Source of the DNA: a bacterium
GTDB taxonomy: Bacteria > Myxococcota_A > Bradymonadia > REDH01
Direction: 5' to 3'
Length of the DNA stretch: 59,094 nt
NCBI GenBank assembly: GCA_030427825.1
Contig: JAUICO010000013.1
Span: 1-59,094, forward strand
The stretch's first letter is position 1, and every line of letters begins with the position of its first letter. Of the stretch, positions 35,209 through 44,259 are shown one piece after another. A model generated the notes under the pieces. It had not been told where the DNA came from. It saw nothing but the letters and a program-made list of their open reading frames with translations, and did not search any database. A program made the translations under genes and the position numbers.

Positions 35209-36651
35209 ATGAATCCGCAGCCAACGATCGTCTGGTTCCGCGGCAAGGACCTGCGAATCGCAGATCACGCGCCCCTGTGCGCCGCTCTCAAGCGCGGCGG
35301 CCCCGTGATTCCACTCTTTGTTCTTGAGCCCCGATACTTCTCCGGAGATTCGCCGGAACGAGCCCCCCACCGCCTGCAGTTTCTGATCGACTGCCTGCAT
35401 TCCCTCGACAGAAACCTGCGGAGTCGTGGCTCGCGGCTGATTGTGGTCGAGGGGCCCGCAGAGGCGGCGCTCCCGGAGCTCTGCCGACGCTGGAACGCAG
35501 GCCGTATTCACGTGCATCGCGCCGTCGAACCGAGCGCCCGCCGCCTGTTTGCAACGGTGGACGCCGGCGCCGACGCTGAGCTTGTTTGTTTCGAGGGCGA
35601 AACCCTGGCGGCGCCGGGAAGCATACGAACCGGCAGCGGTGATATGTACTCGGTGTACACACCTTTTGCGCGCGCCTTTCGGGACCGCGTCTCGGTTCAG
35701 CCGAGCCTGCCCGCACCGAGGCAACTGCCGCCGGTGGCTGATGAGATCGCATCACTGCCGATTCCCAGCTGTAGCGAGCTTCGACTCGAGGCCAACGTGA
35801 GTTTGATCGGCGGCGGCGAGGCGGCGGCGCGCACCCGGCTCAACGACTTCATCGCCACGCGCATGCACGAGTACCCGGAAGGCCGCGATCGGCTGGACCG
35901 CACCGGCACCAGCCGAATCTCAGCGGACCTGAAGTTTGGTACAATCTCACCACGTTTGGTTTGGAACGCGGTAGCAGGTTCCAAAGCGGACACCAGCGGA
36001 GAAGGTGCGGACAAGTTCCTCAGCGAAATCCTGTGGCGCGAGTTCTCCTACCACACACTGTGGGAGCGCCCTCACCTGCTCACGAAGCCTTTTCGCCCGC
36101 AATTCTCCGGCTTTCCGTGGGACTTCAACCCCGACTGGTGGCAGGCCTGGTGCAGCGGCCACACGGGCTATCCGCTGGTCGATGCGGCGGCTCGGCAACT
36201 GCTCGGCGAGGGCTACGTACACAACCGCGCGCGAATGATCGCAGCGAGCTTCCTCTGCAAGCACCTGTTAATCGAATACCGCTTCGGCGAAGCCCATTAC
36301 ATGCGCCACCTGGTTGACGGAGACTGGGCGCAGAACAACGCCGGCTGGCAGTGGTCGGCTGGATGTGGCTGCGACGCCCAACCCTGGTTTCGCGTATTCA
36401 ACCCGATGACACAGGGGCGCCGGTTTGACCCGAGCGGCGACTACGTCAGGCGTTGGGTGCCGGAGCTGGCCGCGATGCCGGCGCGCTACATTCACGCTCC
36501 ATGGGAGGCCACGGATGCCATTCTCGCCGACGCTGCCGTCCGACTCGGTGACACCTACCCGCGGCCCATTGTGGACCATCGTGCCGCCCGCGCGCGCTTC
36601 CTCGACCTTGCGGGCGCAACACTGAAGGCGAATCCCCAGCCCACCGTCTGA
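35209..36651 (+). CDS. phr: Deoxyribodipyrimidine photolyase
   Basis: The 480-residue product has an N-terminal photolyase alpha/beta domain ([18 protein letters not shown]), which would bind an antenna pigment, and a C-terminal FAD domain with the signature [34 protein letters not shown]. These features identify a class I-type cyclobutane pyrimidine dimer photolyase or closely related cryptochrome/photolyase. It repairs UV-induced dimers using light. The Asn, Trp and Phe pattern in the FAD block is as expected for a DNA photolyase rather than a non-repair cryptochrome. The start has a weak ribosome-binding site. Confidence 0.93.
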   Translation: MNPQPTIVWFRGKDLRIADHAPLCAALKRGGPVIPLFVLEPRYFSGDSPERAPHRLQFLIDCLHSLDRNLRSRGSRLIVVEGPAEAALPELCRRWNAGRIHVHRAVEPSARRLFATVDAGADAELVCFEGETLAAPGSIRTGSGDMYSVYTPFARAFRDRVSVQPSLPAPRQLPPVADEIASLPIPSCSELRLEANVSLIGGGEAAARTRLNDFIATRMHEYPEGRDRLDRTGTSRISADLKFGTISPRLVWNAVAGSKADTSGEGADKFLSEILWREFSYHTLWERPHLLTKPFRPQFSGFPWDFNPDWWQAWCSGHTGYPLVDAAARQLLGEGYVHNRARMIAASFLCKHLLIEYRFGEAHYMRHLVDGDWAQNNAGWQWSAGCGCDAQPWFRVFNPMTQGRRFDPSGDYVRRWVPELAAMPARYIHAPWEATDAILADAAVRLGDTYPRPIVDHRAARARFLDLAGATLKANPQPTV

Positions 36652-36697
36652 TGGAACGGCCTGCGGCAGGATGCCGGATTCAGGGGGGCCGCTGCCT

Positions 36698-38161
36698 TCA
36701 TTGAGCTGCCGTGAACTCCAATACGCCGTCTTCGAGTTTCGTGTGCCGGAACATCCGTCGGTCGAGCAGGTAGTTCTGATGCAGTCGCCACGGAGCGCGG
36801 TCGCCCTGCCACGGCACTGTACCGATGGCCCTCTGAATGTACCCGGACTTGAAGTCGACTACCGGAAGTCTCTTAACAGTCGGGTCGTTGAGCCTCGGAC
36901 AGAAGACGCCGTATCCCCTGTGATCCATGTAATTGATCAGCCGACAGACGTACTCGATGGACAGTTCTGCCTTCAGGGTCCATGAAGCGTTTGTGTACCC
37001 CGTACACAGCACCGCATTGGGTACGTCGTTCATCATCGAGCCCTTGTAGAGAAGCCTCTCTCCCGGGTTTACGTCCTCGCCGTCGACGCTCAGCGTCCCG
37101 CCACCCATCAGCTGAAGCTCCAGTCCGGTCGCAGTCACAATGATGTCCGCCGGAATTTCAGCGCCGGATTTCAGGCGAATCCCCGTCGCTGTGAAGCGTT
37201 CGATGTGGTCCGTAACAACAGAGGCGCGCCCTTCGTTGATCGCGACAAAAAGATCCCCGTCGGGAACCATACAAACACGCTGGTCCCAGGGGTCGTAGCT
37301 CGGCGTAAAGTGCTTCTCTACATCGTAGCCGTCCTTCATCGCCGCTTTCACTTCGCCCACCAGGTTCTTCGCGACAAAGCCCGGCGCACGGCGCGCGAGC
37401 TGGTACGTGAGCAGCTGGTACATCACGTTCTTCGCACGAATCAGCTCGTACGCGACCTTCTCGGGCAACAGCTTCTTGAGTCGCTCGGCTTTGGTGTCCA
37501 CCTGCGGCATGGATACTACGTAGGTCGGAGAGCGCTGCAGCATCGTTACGTGTGCGGCGGTCTTTGCCATCTCAGGGACCAGCGTCACCGCGGTGGCCCC
37601 GCTGCCGATGACGACAACTCGCTTGTTTGCGTAGTCGAGGGACTCGTCCCAGAACTGCGGGTGCACGATTGTACCCTGAAAGTCATCCTGTCCGACGAAG
37701 TCAGGCTGATACGCGCCGTCGTAGCGATAGTAGCCGCTGCACCCGATCAGATAATTGCAGGTCAGCCGTTGCAGCGCCCGCTTACCTTTCACCTTCGAGA
37801 CGACGGTCCACTGCTGCTTCTCACTGGACCACTCCACACGACGTACGCGGGTATTGAACCGAATCTTCTCGTCGATCCCGTTCTCTGCAGCCGTCTCGTT
37901 CAGATACTCAAGAATCGCAGGTCCGTCGGCGATGGCCTGCGCGTTCTTCCAGGGCTTAAAGGAAAAGCCCAGGGTATACATGTCGGAGTCACTGCGAATC
38001 CCGGGATACCGAAACAGGTCCCAGGTGCCGCCGAGTGCCTCTCGCGCTTCCAGGATCGCGTAGGTCTTCGTCGGGCAGGTCTTCTGCAGATGATAGCCGG
38101 CGCAGATGCCGGAGAGTCCGGCGCCGACAACGATTACGTCGTAATGCTTCGCTTCAGTCAT
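36698..38161 (-). CDS. Flavin-binding monooxygenase (Baeyer-Villiger type)
   Basis: The 487-residue product starts with the FAD motif YDVIVVGAGLSGICAGYHLQ, has the second Rossmann motif VVVIGSGATAVTLVP for NADPH, and the linker fingerprint FQGTIVHPQFWDESLDY close to the FxGxxxHxxxW Baeyer-Villiger fingerprint (reads FQGTIVHPQFW). It is probably an NADPH-dependent ketone monooxygenase of the EtaA-like group. The ATG at 38161 starts the Rossmann strand directly, and a longer frame upstream overlaps tmcA and lacks family similarity. tmcA is divergent with a 66-base gap. Confidence 0.9.
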   Translation of the reverse strand: MTEAKHYDVIVVGAGLSGICAGYHLQKTCPTKTYAILEAREALGGTWDLFRYPGIRSDSDMYTLGFSFKPWKNAQAIADGPAILEYLNETAAENGIDEKIRFNTRVRRVEWSSEKQQWTVVSKVKGKRALQRLTCNYLIGCSGYYRYDGAYQPDFVGQDDFQGTIVHPQFWDESLDYANKRVVVIGSGATAVTLVPEMAKTAAHVTMLQRSPTYVVSMPQVDTKAERLKKLLPEKVAYELIRAKNVMYQLLTYQLARRAPGFVAKNLVGEVKAAMKDGYDVEKHFTPSYDPWDQRVCMVPDGDLFVAINEGRASVVTDHIERFTATGIRLKSGAEIPADIIVTATGLELQLMGGGTLSVDGEDVNPGERLLYKGSMMNDVPNAVLCTGYTNASWTLKAELSIEYVCRLINYMDHRGYGVFCPRLNDPTVKRLPVVDFKSGYIQRAIGTVPWQGDRAPWRLHQNYLLDRRMFRHTKLEDGVLEFTAAQ

Positions 38162-38227
38162 GCCGGCGCTATACAGGCAGACGATGACGTTGGCGAGTGA
38201 CGGTGGCGATATGGAGGGGGAGCGGGC

Positions 38228-40273
38228 GTGCCCGGTTCGAGCTTGAACAGAGGGCTGCGGCTGCTCCGCGGAACCCGGGGCGAGACCCTTGCGGCGGCGC
38301 TCACTTTGACCGGGTGCGGCGCAGGCGAAACGGACCGGCACCTTTGGGTTGATGCTTCCGGCGCACCCGGTCATCGTGCCTTCGCAGAAGCACGCGCGCT
38401 GTCGGGAGGCACCTATTCGTGCGTAGTTCTGAGTCTGCACAGCGCGTCCGTCGCGACCTCTGACGAGCGTGGCGTCGGCGGCGTTGACGCGGATATGATC
38501 GCCCTCTGCCAGGGCTTCGTCTCCGGCGGCGGGCTGCTGATCCTGCGCATGGACGAAGCCACAGAGTCGGGGGCCTCGGACCTGGTCGTGCACCCCTACT
38601 CCGGCGATGATGTGAAGCCGCGCTTTGAGGCCAGACTCGCAGCGCTTCTGGAGTCGGCCCCTCCGGACGCCGGGGACCCGGCGGCGACCTGGGCGACGAA
38701 AGCAAGCGCGGACCAGGACCGGGTGGTCAGCGAGCTGCTCAGAAGCTGGTCAGACCCGCCGCGTTCCGCAGGACACGCTTCACGCCACGCGTTGATAGCC
38801 CCCCGAGGGCGGGGAAAGTCCGTCGCGCTCGCGCGAGCACTGGGCGCGCTTTCCCCAGGCACACGGATCGCCATCTGCGGAAGTACACCGAGCGCAACAG
38901 CGACCCTCGTCGCGCACACGCCTGCACTGGCGGAGCGCCTCATGACACCCGAGCGCCTGTGCGCGGAAGCCGGCTACGATGTAGTCGCCGTCGACGAGGC
39001 CGCGCAGATACCGGTCGCGACGCTGAAGCGCATGGTCGCGAGGCAGCGGGATGCCCACCTCGTCTTCGCGACGACCACGGACGGCTATGAGGGTACGGGC
39101 GGCGGTTTCGTCCTGCGATTCCTGGAGTGGCTGAAAGCCGAGGGCGGCTCGGTTCTTTCGATGGATACGCCGATTCGGTGGGCCCCGAATGACCCGCTGG
39201 AAGAGCTGATGAATCGCGCGCTCCTGATGCGATCGGCCGCGGCGCCCATCACAGGCGACCCGGGCGGGTTTCGACTGAAAGAGCTGGGTCAGGACGCGCT
39301 GGCAGCTGACGAGTCGCTGCTCGCGCAGGTCTACGGGCTCCTCAAACACGCGCACTATCGGACGACGCCGTCGGACCTGCGACGCATCATGAACGCCCCG
39401 AATCTACGCCTGCACGTCGCCGAAGCGGATTCCGGTGTGCTCGCGGCGAACCTCATCGCGCTGGAAGGCGCGCTGCCCGGCGCGCTCTGCCGTGAGCTAT
39501 ACCTGGGCAAAAGGCGCGTGCGCGGCCACGCCCTTGCCGACCTGCTCGTCACACACGGCGGTCATGTTCAGAGCGGCGGCCTGCGTGCAATACGCTCCGT
39601 CCGTATCGCAACGCACCCGGACGCACGGCGACGGCAGATCGCGAGGAAGCTCACCGAGCATATGCACAGCGGGTACGCCCCGGACTACTTCGGCACGATG
39701 TTCGGGGCGACACCCGAGCTCATTCGTTTCCGGCGCACCTGCGGCTACGAGGTTGTTCGGCTCGGCGTATCAGCGGGCGTACGCTCCGGCGAGCCGACCG
39801 TCGCGATGATGCGTGCCGCAAGCGACGCCGGCCGCGCGCTGTTGGCGGCACTCCGCTCTGAGCTGGCGCGAGACCTGCCGGAGCAGCTGCGCCTCATGTG
39901 CGCAGATGACGTTGTCACGTTGGCCCCCGAACTGATCGAGAGCATCACCGCGGACCTTCCTCTGCCCTCGCCCTTCACCGAAGCTGTTGAGGACGAAGCG
40001 ATCAGCGCCTGGGCCCTCGGGCCGCGGCCCTTCGAATTGCGTGCAGAGGCGATCCGACGCCGGCTTGATCGATATCCGCGCTTCCTGGCGAAGCTGCCGG
40101 AGGACTGCAGGGTCATGTTGACTACGCGCCTCTTCGAGAGACGCAGCTGGGCCATCGCAGCACAGGCAGCCGAGCAGCCGAGCGTACGCGCGGCGATGCG
40201 CAGGCTGCGGCGCGCAGTGAAGCATCAGCTCACAGTCGAAGGCGTAGCGGAGCAAATCCGCCGCGAAGGCTGA
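38228..40273 (+). CDS. tmcA: tRNA(Met) cytidine acetyltransferase TmcA
   Basis: The 681-residue product joins a P-loop RNA helicase-like module (Walker A APRGRGKSVA, residues 191-200; DEAAQ, 256-260) to a GNAT acetyltransferase module (SVRIATHPDARRRQIARKL, about 457-476). A C-terminal tRNA-binding tail follows. This order defines TmcA, which uses ATP and acetyl-CoA to make N4-acetylcytidine in the wobble position of elongator tRNA-Met. The start is GTG 38228, with a GGAGGGGGAGCGGGC stretch upstream. Length is close to the usual 670-700. Confidence 0.93.
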   Translation: MPGSSLNRGLRLLRGTRGETLAAALTLTGCGAGETDRHLWVDASGAPGHRAFAEARALSGGTYSCVVLSLHSASVATSDERGVGGVDADMIALCQGFVSGGGLLILRMDEATESGASDLVVHPYSGDDVKPRFEARLAALLESAPPDAGDPAATWATKASADQDRVVSELLRSWSDPPRSAGHASRHALIAPRGRGKSVALARALGALSPGTRIAICGSTPSATATLVAHTPALAERLMTPERLCAEAGYDVVAVDEAAQIPVATLKRMVARQRDAHLVFATTTDGYEGTGGGFVLRFLEWLKAEGGSVLSMDTPIRWAPNDPLEELMNRALLMRSAAAPITGDPGGFRLKELGQDALAADESLLAQVYGLLKHAHYRTTPSDLRRIMNAPNLRLHVAEADSGVLAANLIALEGALPGALCRELYLGKRRVRGHALADLLVTHGGHVQSGGLRAIRSVRIATHPDARRRQIARKLTEHMHSGYAPDYFGTMFGATPELIRFRRTCGYEVVRLGVSAGVRSGEPTVAMMRAASDAGRALLAALRSELARDLPEQLRLMCADDVVTLAPELIESITADLPLPSPFTEAVEDEAISAWALGPRPFELRAEAIRRRLDRYPRFLAKLPEDCRVMLTTRLFERRSWAIAAQAAEQPSVRAAMRRLRRAVKHQLTVEGVAEQIRREG

Positions 40274-40292
40274 CCGGCGGGCGCGCCTGCGC

Positions 40293-42383
40293 TCAGCGCT
40301 CGGGCGGTGGGGTTCCAAGGGTTAGGTATGGGTCGATGATCTCTGCATCGCCCTCGAAGTGCGTCTCAAGGAAGTGCAGCCAGGCCTCGATGCCCTGATC
40401 GCTTGAGGGCGTCGAGCTGTGGCCGGCTTCGCGCCAGGTGCCGTTCTTCTGGATGTAATCAAACTGTAGGATCCCGGCGGTAACCCCCTCGCCGATGTTG
40501 TTCGACACCGGCGCCGCCTGCTCAGGCACAACACCGATCTTCCGAATCACAGTCGAGATGTGGGGCAGTCCCAGCGCACGCGCGAGAAAGAAGTTTGTCG
40601 GCTCGGGGACCGTGTCATCGTCAATCGCCATGCCTGCGAGCACGTCCGGCGGATCAGACTGCACAAGCCGGTCCTGCAACACGTGGGGGCCGTAATTGCC
40701 GCCGTCGCCACGCTCGATCACAGTCTGGAGCAATACCCAGAACCGCGCCAGCTCTCCATCGTCGACCCCCGGTGGTCTGGCGATCATGATCAATGGTGTG
40801 AAGGTCTCGCTGAACTGAACAATGTCGATGACGCGCGCTCCGCCGACGGTCAGCACCGCAGCGCTGATCTCTTCGGAGAGCGCGAGCAGCTCCGGCCCCA
40901 TGATCGCTCCAAGCGAAGCGCCAAGATAGGTAAGCCGGTTCGGGTCCAGGTCGATCGCGTCGTCCTGATCGACATCGATTCCGCTCGTGATCAGGTCGAC
41001 CAGCGCAAGCTTGTCGTAGGTAGACTGCCTCCAGTTGTCGCGAAGGATGAGGGAGTCGAAGCCGAGCGGCGAGCCCAGGGTCAGGCCAAAGAACTGCTGC
41101 AACACTTCGAGCACTTCGGATGAGCCGCCACCCGGATGCTCGCCATGGGCCGGCGCATCAATCGAGACCGTCGCGATGCCCAGGGGCGCCGCATGTCGCG
41201 CGAGCTCTTCGGCCTGCCGGCGATCTCCGGTCAGGCCGTGCCCGAAGATCATGGTGGGATACGGAGGGCCGCCAAACTCGCCGGCCTGCAGCGGCAGATA
41301 CACCTGTACCCGCAATGCGTAGTCGCCTGCGGGACCACGGCCATCGTAGTCAATGATGTGCCCGTTGCTGTCCCGATACTCTCCCGCGGCGAAGGTGAGC
41401 ACACACTCCTTCCACCGCGAGGTCTCGGCGCAGCCTTCGTTGGTCGCAATGACGTGCTCGCGGATTCGAATCTCGTCCGCGATTGCAGCGGACTCATTCC
41501 AGGTCGACTGTGTGGTAAATACGGTGATCCCGGCGATCTCACCGGCACCCAGGATGGCGCCGGCGTCTTCGAACGCGACAATGGCATCGGCCACCCGGGC
41601 CTGTATTGCGTCCAGGACGGGGTCAGCCGTCCCGTTGAGGACCGCGTCCATGGCGACGCTTCGAACGACCGGGTGCCCGTTGTCGCTGAGAATTGCGTCG
41701 GTGAAAGCAGCAACCGCCTGCGTGTTCGGAGGCAGCGGAATCATGGGTCGCAGGATCAGCGACGACGACCCACGAACCACGATGGTCTCGACGGGGACGC
41801 GCTGCAGTGCGCCGGCGCTGTCAAACCACCCGAAGATGATGGGGCTCGTGTTGAGAGCTGTCTCTTCGCCGGAGGGAACGGAGTCTGCGTCCAGCGGCCT
41901 CGTGAAACGAAAGTACGCGCCGGCGGTGGTTCCGAAGCCATCGAGGGTGTTCATGTCCCCGAAGACTTCGTCCAGAGGCGCCGGCTGCTCACCGATTTCC
42001 GACAGGCGATCTTCGGTCATGTCGACACGCAGACCCGTGACCGTGGTCGGATCTTCGACGGTGAAGAAGTCATCCGGAAAGGAGTACAGGCCGCCCGAGA
42101 GCTGATCATGGAGCAGAATGGCGACAAGCGCGCAGTCGGCCTCGCAGTCTTCGCCGACCTCGCAGAGCTCGTCGCCGCACACCGAGCCGCTGGAATCACC
42201 GCCGCCATCGCGGGAGTCACTGTCGGAATCGCCGCCGCCGTCGCGGGAGTCTGACACGTCAGCCGCGTCACCGGTACCTGTGTCCGCGGCGCCATCATCA
42301 TCGTCGTTGCAACCGTAACCGAGCACAGTGAGCGCCAGGACACACACAAGTGTACGTACCCGGCGAGCGACCTTTGCTGACGT
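40293..42383 (-). CDS. Large alpha/beta-hydrolase lipoprotein
   Basis: The 696-residue product has a lipoprotein signal (TVLGYGC), then an Asp/Gly/Ser linker with a direct repeat of DSRDGGGDS. After that come a small Cys knot (CGDELCEVGEDCEADC) and a beta-rich domain of about 220 residues resembling the N-terminal part of secreted lipases. A C-terminal alpha/beta-hydrolase domain has the oxyanion loop IFGHGLTGDRR, the nucleophile elbow YLGASLGAIMG (Ser in GASLG) and a probable His in REAGHSSTP. It is likely an outer-membrane anchored esterase or lipase. ATG 42383 is preceded by CGGGAGTAGAGTC. It is convergent with tmcA. Confidence 0.82.
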   Translation of the reverse strand, partial: TSAKVARRVRTLVCVLALTVLGYGCNDDDDGAADTGTGDAADVSDSRDGGGDSDSDSRDGGGDSSGSVCGDELCEVGEDCEADCALVAILLHDQLSGGLYSFPDDFFTVEDPTTVTGLRVDMTEDRLSEIGEQPAPLDEVFGDMNTLDGFGTTAGAYFRFTRPLDADSVPSGEETALNTSPIIFGWFDSAGALQRVPVETIVVRGSSSLILRPMIPLPPNTQAVAAFTDAILSDNGHPVVRSVAMDAVLNGTADPVLDAIQARVADAIVAFEDAGAILGAGEIAGITVFTTQSTWNESAAIADEIRIREHVIATNEGCAETSRWKECVLTFAAGEYRDSNGHIIDYDGRGPAGDYALRVQVYLPLQAGEFGGPPYPTMIFGHGLTGDRRQAEELARHAAPLGIATVSIDAPAHGEHPGGGSSEVLEVLQQFFGLTLGSPLGFDSLILRDNWRQSTYDKLALVDLITSGIDVDQDDAIDLDPNRLTYLGASLGAIMGPELLALSEEISAAVLTVGGARVIDIVQFSETFTPLIMIARPPGVDDGELARFWVLLQTVIERGDGGNYGPHVLQDRLVQSDPPDVLAGMAIDDDTVPEPTNFFLARALGLPHISTVIRKIGVVPEQAAPVSNNIGEGVTAGILQFDYIQKNGTWREAGHSSTPSSDQGIEAWLHFLETHFEGDAEIIDPYLTLGTPPPER

Positions 42384-42727
42384 CATGACTCTACTCCCGC
42401 GTAGCCGCATCCCTGCGAAAAGCCCGGGCGTCGCGGCGATTTCTACCTGCTCCCCCTGCGTGCAGCGGCTTGTGGGTCGTGCGCCCCCTGCGCACAGGGC
42501 GTGCGCAAGCTGGAGACACTGAGGCCTCCGCCCGCTGCGCCCATCCAGTGCACAGTCGTCGGCTCAGCTCCCTCGCGCAAGCCCGACGTACATTCTCGGC
42601 AGCCCAACGCTGCATTCCGTGGAGATTGGGAGCGCTGTGGCGCCTGAAGCTTGACCCGCGGTGGTCGCTGATTAGTCGTGGTGCGCGCTGCTGGAATTCC
42701 CTGGCAAACCAGTCAACAATCGGATCG
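42384..42727. other. Divergent intergenic region
   Basis: These 344 bases lie between the hydrolase lipoprotein (minus) and the OsmC gene (plus). An open frame runs through most of the region in phase with OsmC, but it has no ribosome-binding site or family similarity before ATG 42728, so I treat it as non-coding. No convincing promoter, dyad or RNA gene is visible. Confidence 0.45.
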
Positions 42728-43213
42728 ATGAAAGCAGAAGTACGCTGGCAGGGAGCCGTTCAGTTCGAAGCGAGCTCAGGATCCGGCCACACGATAACCA
42801 CAGACGGCCCCAAATCGTCTGGGGGCGTAAACGCCGGCCCGCGGCCCATGGAGCTCGTCCTGATGGGCGTGGCCGGTTGTGCCGCATACGACGTGGTGTT
42901 CATTCTCGGCAGGCAGCGCGAGAAGGTCACAACCTGTGTTGCTCAGATAGAGGCAGAGCGTGCCGAAGACCCTCCAAGGGTGTTCACAAGGATTCGCATG
43001 CACTTCGTCGTGTCCGGCGAAGACCTGAACGAGGCGAAGGTGGGGCGCGCCGTTGAGCTCAGCGCGCAGAAGTACTGCTCAGCGTCGATCATGCTGAAGC
43101 GTGGTGGCGTCGAGATCGAGCACAGCTTTGAAGTGGTTGACGGCCCCGATGCCACGCCCGAGGCGGAGCCGGACACATCGTCGAGCACCGCGCCCGATAG
43201 CAAGAGAGGCTAA
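42728..43213 (+). CDS. OsmC family protein
   Basis: The 161-residue product has the OsmC/Ohr fold with the two reactive Cys: one in LMGVAGCAAYDVVFIL and one in LSAQKYCSASIML. OsmC-type proteins reduce organic hydroperoxides or related small thiol-reactive compounds. The last 25 residues are an acidic tail not part of the domain. A cysteine synthase gene begins three bases after its stop, so the two are probably translated together. The start is ATG 42728; the upstream reading frame extends further but without support. Confidence 0.88.
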   Translation: MKAEVRWQGAVQFEASSGSGHTITTDGPKSSGGVNAGPRPMELVLMGVAGCAAYDVVFILGRQREKVTTCVAQIEAERAEDPPRVFTRIRMHFVVSGEDLNEAKVGRAVELSAQKYCSASIMLKRGGVEIEHSFEVVDGPDATPEAEPDTSSSTAPDSKRG

Positions 43214-43216
43214 CTC

Positions 43217-44173
43217 GTGGACATCATTGATGACATCTCTGAGCTGGTGGGACGAACTCCGCTTTTTGAGTGCAAGAAGCTCTTCCCGGACTCTCCCGCG
43301 CGTATCCTGGCGAAACTCGAGCAGTGCAACCCGATGTCGGTCAAAGACCGGCCGGTTCGCCACATCATCGAGAAGTCTCTGGCAAACGGGACCATCACCC
43401 ACGAAACCGAGCTTGTAGAAGCCAGCAGCGGAAACACCGCGATCGCGATCGCGATGTTCGGCGCCGCACAGGGCTTCCCTGTTCGCATCTACATGAGCGA
43501 GCTCTGCAGCCGTGAGCGCTTTCAGATCCTGAACTCCTTCGGCGCGACGGTCGTGCTGACGCCCGGCTCCGAGCACACCAAGGGCGCGAGAGCACGGGCG
43601 CTGGAGTATTGTGAGGCAAACTCGCACCGCGCGTTCTTCATCAATCAGCACTCCAACCCGGACAACGCAGAGGCCCACTACCTGAGCACGGGTCCTGAGA
43701 TCTGGGAGCAGTGCGACGGCGAGCTGGACGCGATGATTATCGGCCTCGGCACATCGGGGACCTTCGAAGGGCTCTCGCAATTCTTCAAAGAGCAGGATGA
43801 GAGTGTCCAGATCATCGGCTTCGAGCCGGCGTCGAGCCCGGTCTACTCCGGCGGCGAGATGGCAAAGCACCGACTCATCGGCATCGGTCCGGGCTTTGTA
43901 ACCGAGAACTTCAACCGCGGGCGCTCACGTATGGATGAGCTGATGCTGGTCTCGGACGACGACGCCTTTGCGATGACCAAGAAGCTGGCGATGGTCGAGG
44001 GCATCATGGCCGGCGTCACCTCGGGGGCGGCCCTGTGGGTCGCCGAGCAGCTGGCGCAGCGCCCTGAGTACGCGGGCAGGACCATCGGCTGCATCATCTG
44101 CGATAGCGGCGAGCGCTATCTCACGGTGGATGGTCTCTTCCCGGTCGACAACCTGATTCGACAGGACTGCTGA
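43217..44173 (+). CDS. cysK: PLP-dependent cysteine synthase family protein
   Basis: The 318-residue product is a fold type II PLP enzyme. It has the PLP lysine in PMSVKDRPVRHII, the substrate loop EASSGNTAIAIAMF, the glycine-rich phosphate loop GLGTSGTFEG and the C-terminal CIICDSGERYLTVDG. It resembles O-acetylserine sulfhydrylase, with cystathionine beta-synthase as an alternative that cannot be excluded. The Lys motif reads SVKDRP rather than the usual SVKDRI/A, a minor variation. The start is GTG 43217, preceded by GAGAGGCTAACTC. Coupling to OsmC suggests a link between sulfur assimilation and peroxide defence. Confidence 0.9.
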   Translation: MDIIDDISELVGRTPLFECKKLFPDSPARILAKLEQCNPMSVKDRPVRHIIEKSLANGTITHETELVEASSGNTAIAIAMFGAAQGFPVRIYMSELCSRERFQILNSFGATVVLTPGSEHTKGARARALEYCEANSHRAFFINQHSNPDNAEAHYLSTGPEIWEQCDGELDAMIIGLGTSGTFEGLSQFFKEQDESVQIIGFEPASSPVYSGGEMAKHRLIGIGPGFVTENFNRGRSRMDELMLVSDDDAFAMTKKLAMVEGIMAGVTSGAALWVAEQLAQRPEYAGRTIGCIICDSGERYLTVDGLFPVDNLIRQDC

Positions 44174-44183
44174 CCTCGCCTGC

Positions 44184-44199
44184 ACGGCTCTGGGGCCGT
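44184..44199. terminator. Possible hairpin terminator between convergent genes
   Basis: ACGGC-TCTGGG-GCCGT forms a five-pair stem with a six-base loop, about 10 bases past the cysteine synthase stop and before the end of the convergent lipoprotein gene. No U-tract follows. Confidence 0.3.
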
Positions 44200-44259
44200 A
44201 ACCTCGGGCGACGCCGAAGTCCGTGCTGCCACCAAATCCCTGCCCGCGACGAAGCGGTC

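Noticed and set aside
38162..38593. N-terminal extension of the monooxygenase
   Set aside because: The extra residues overlap the start of tmcA, show no family similarity and lack a ribosome-binding site. The Rossmann strand starts right after ATG 38161.
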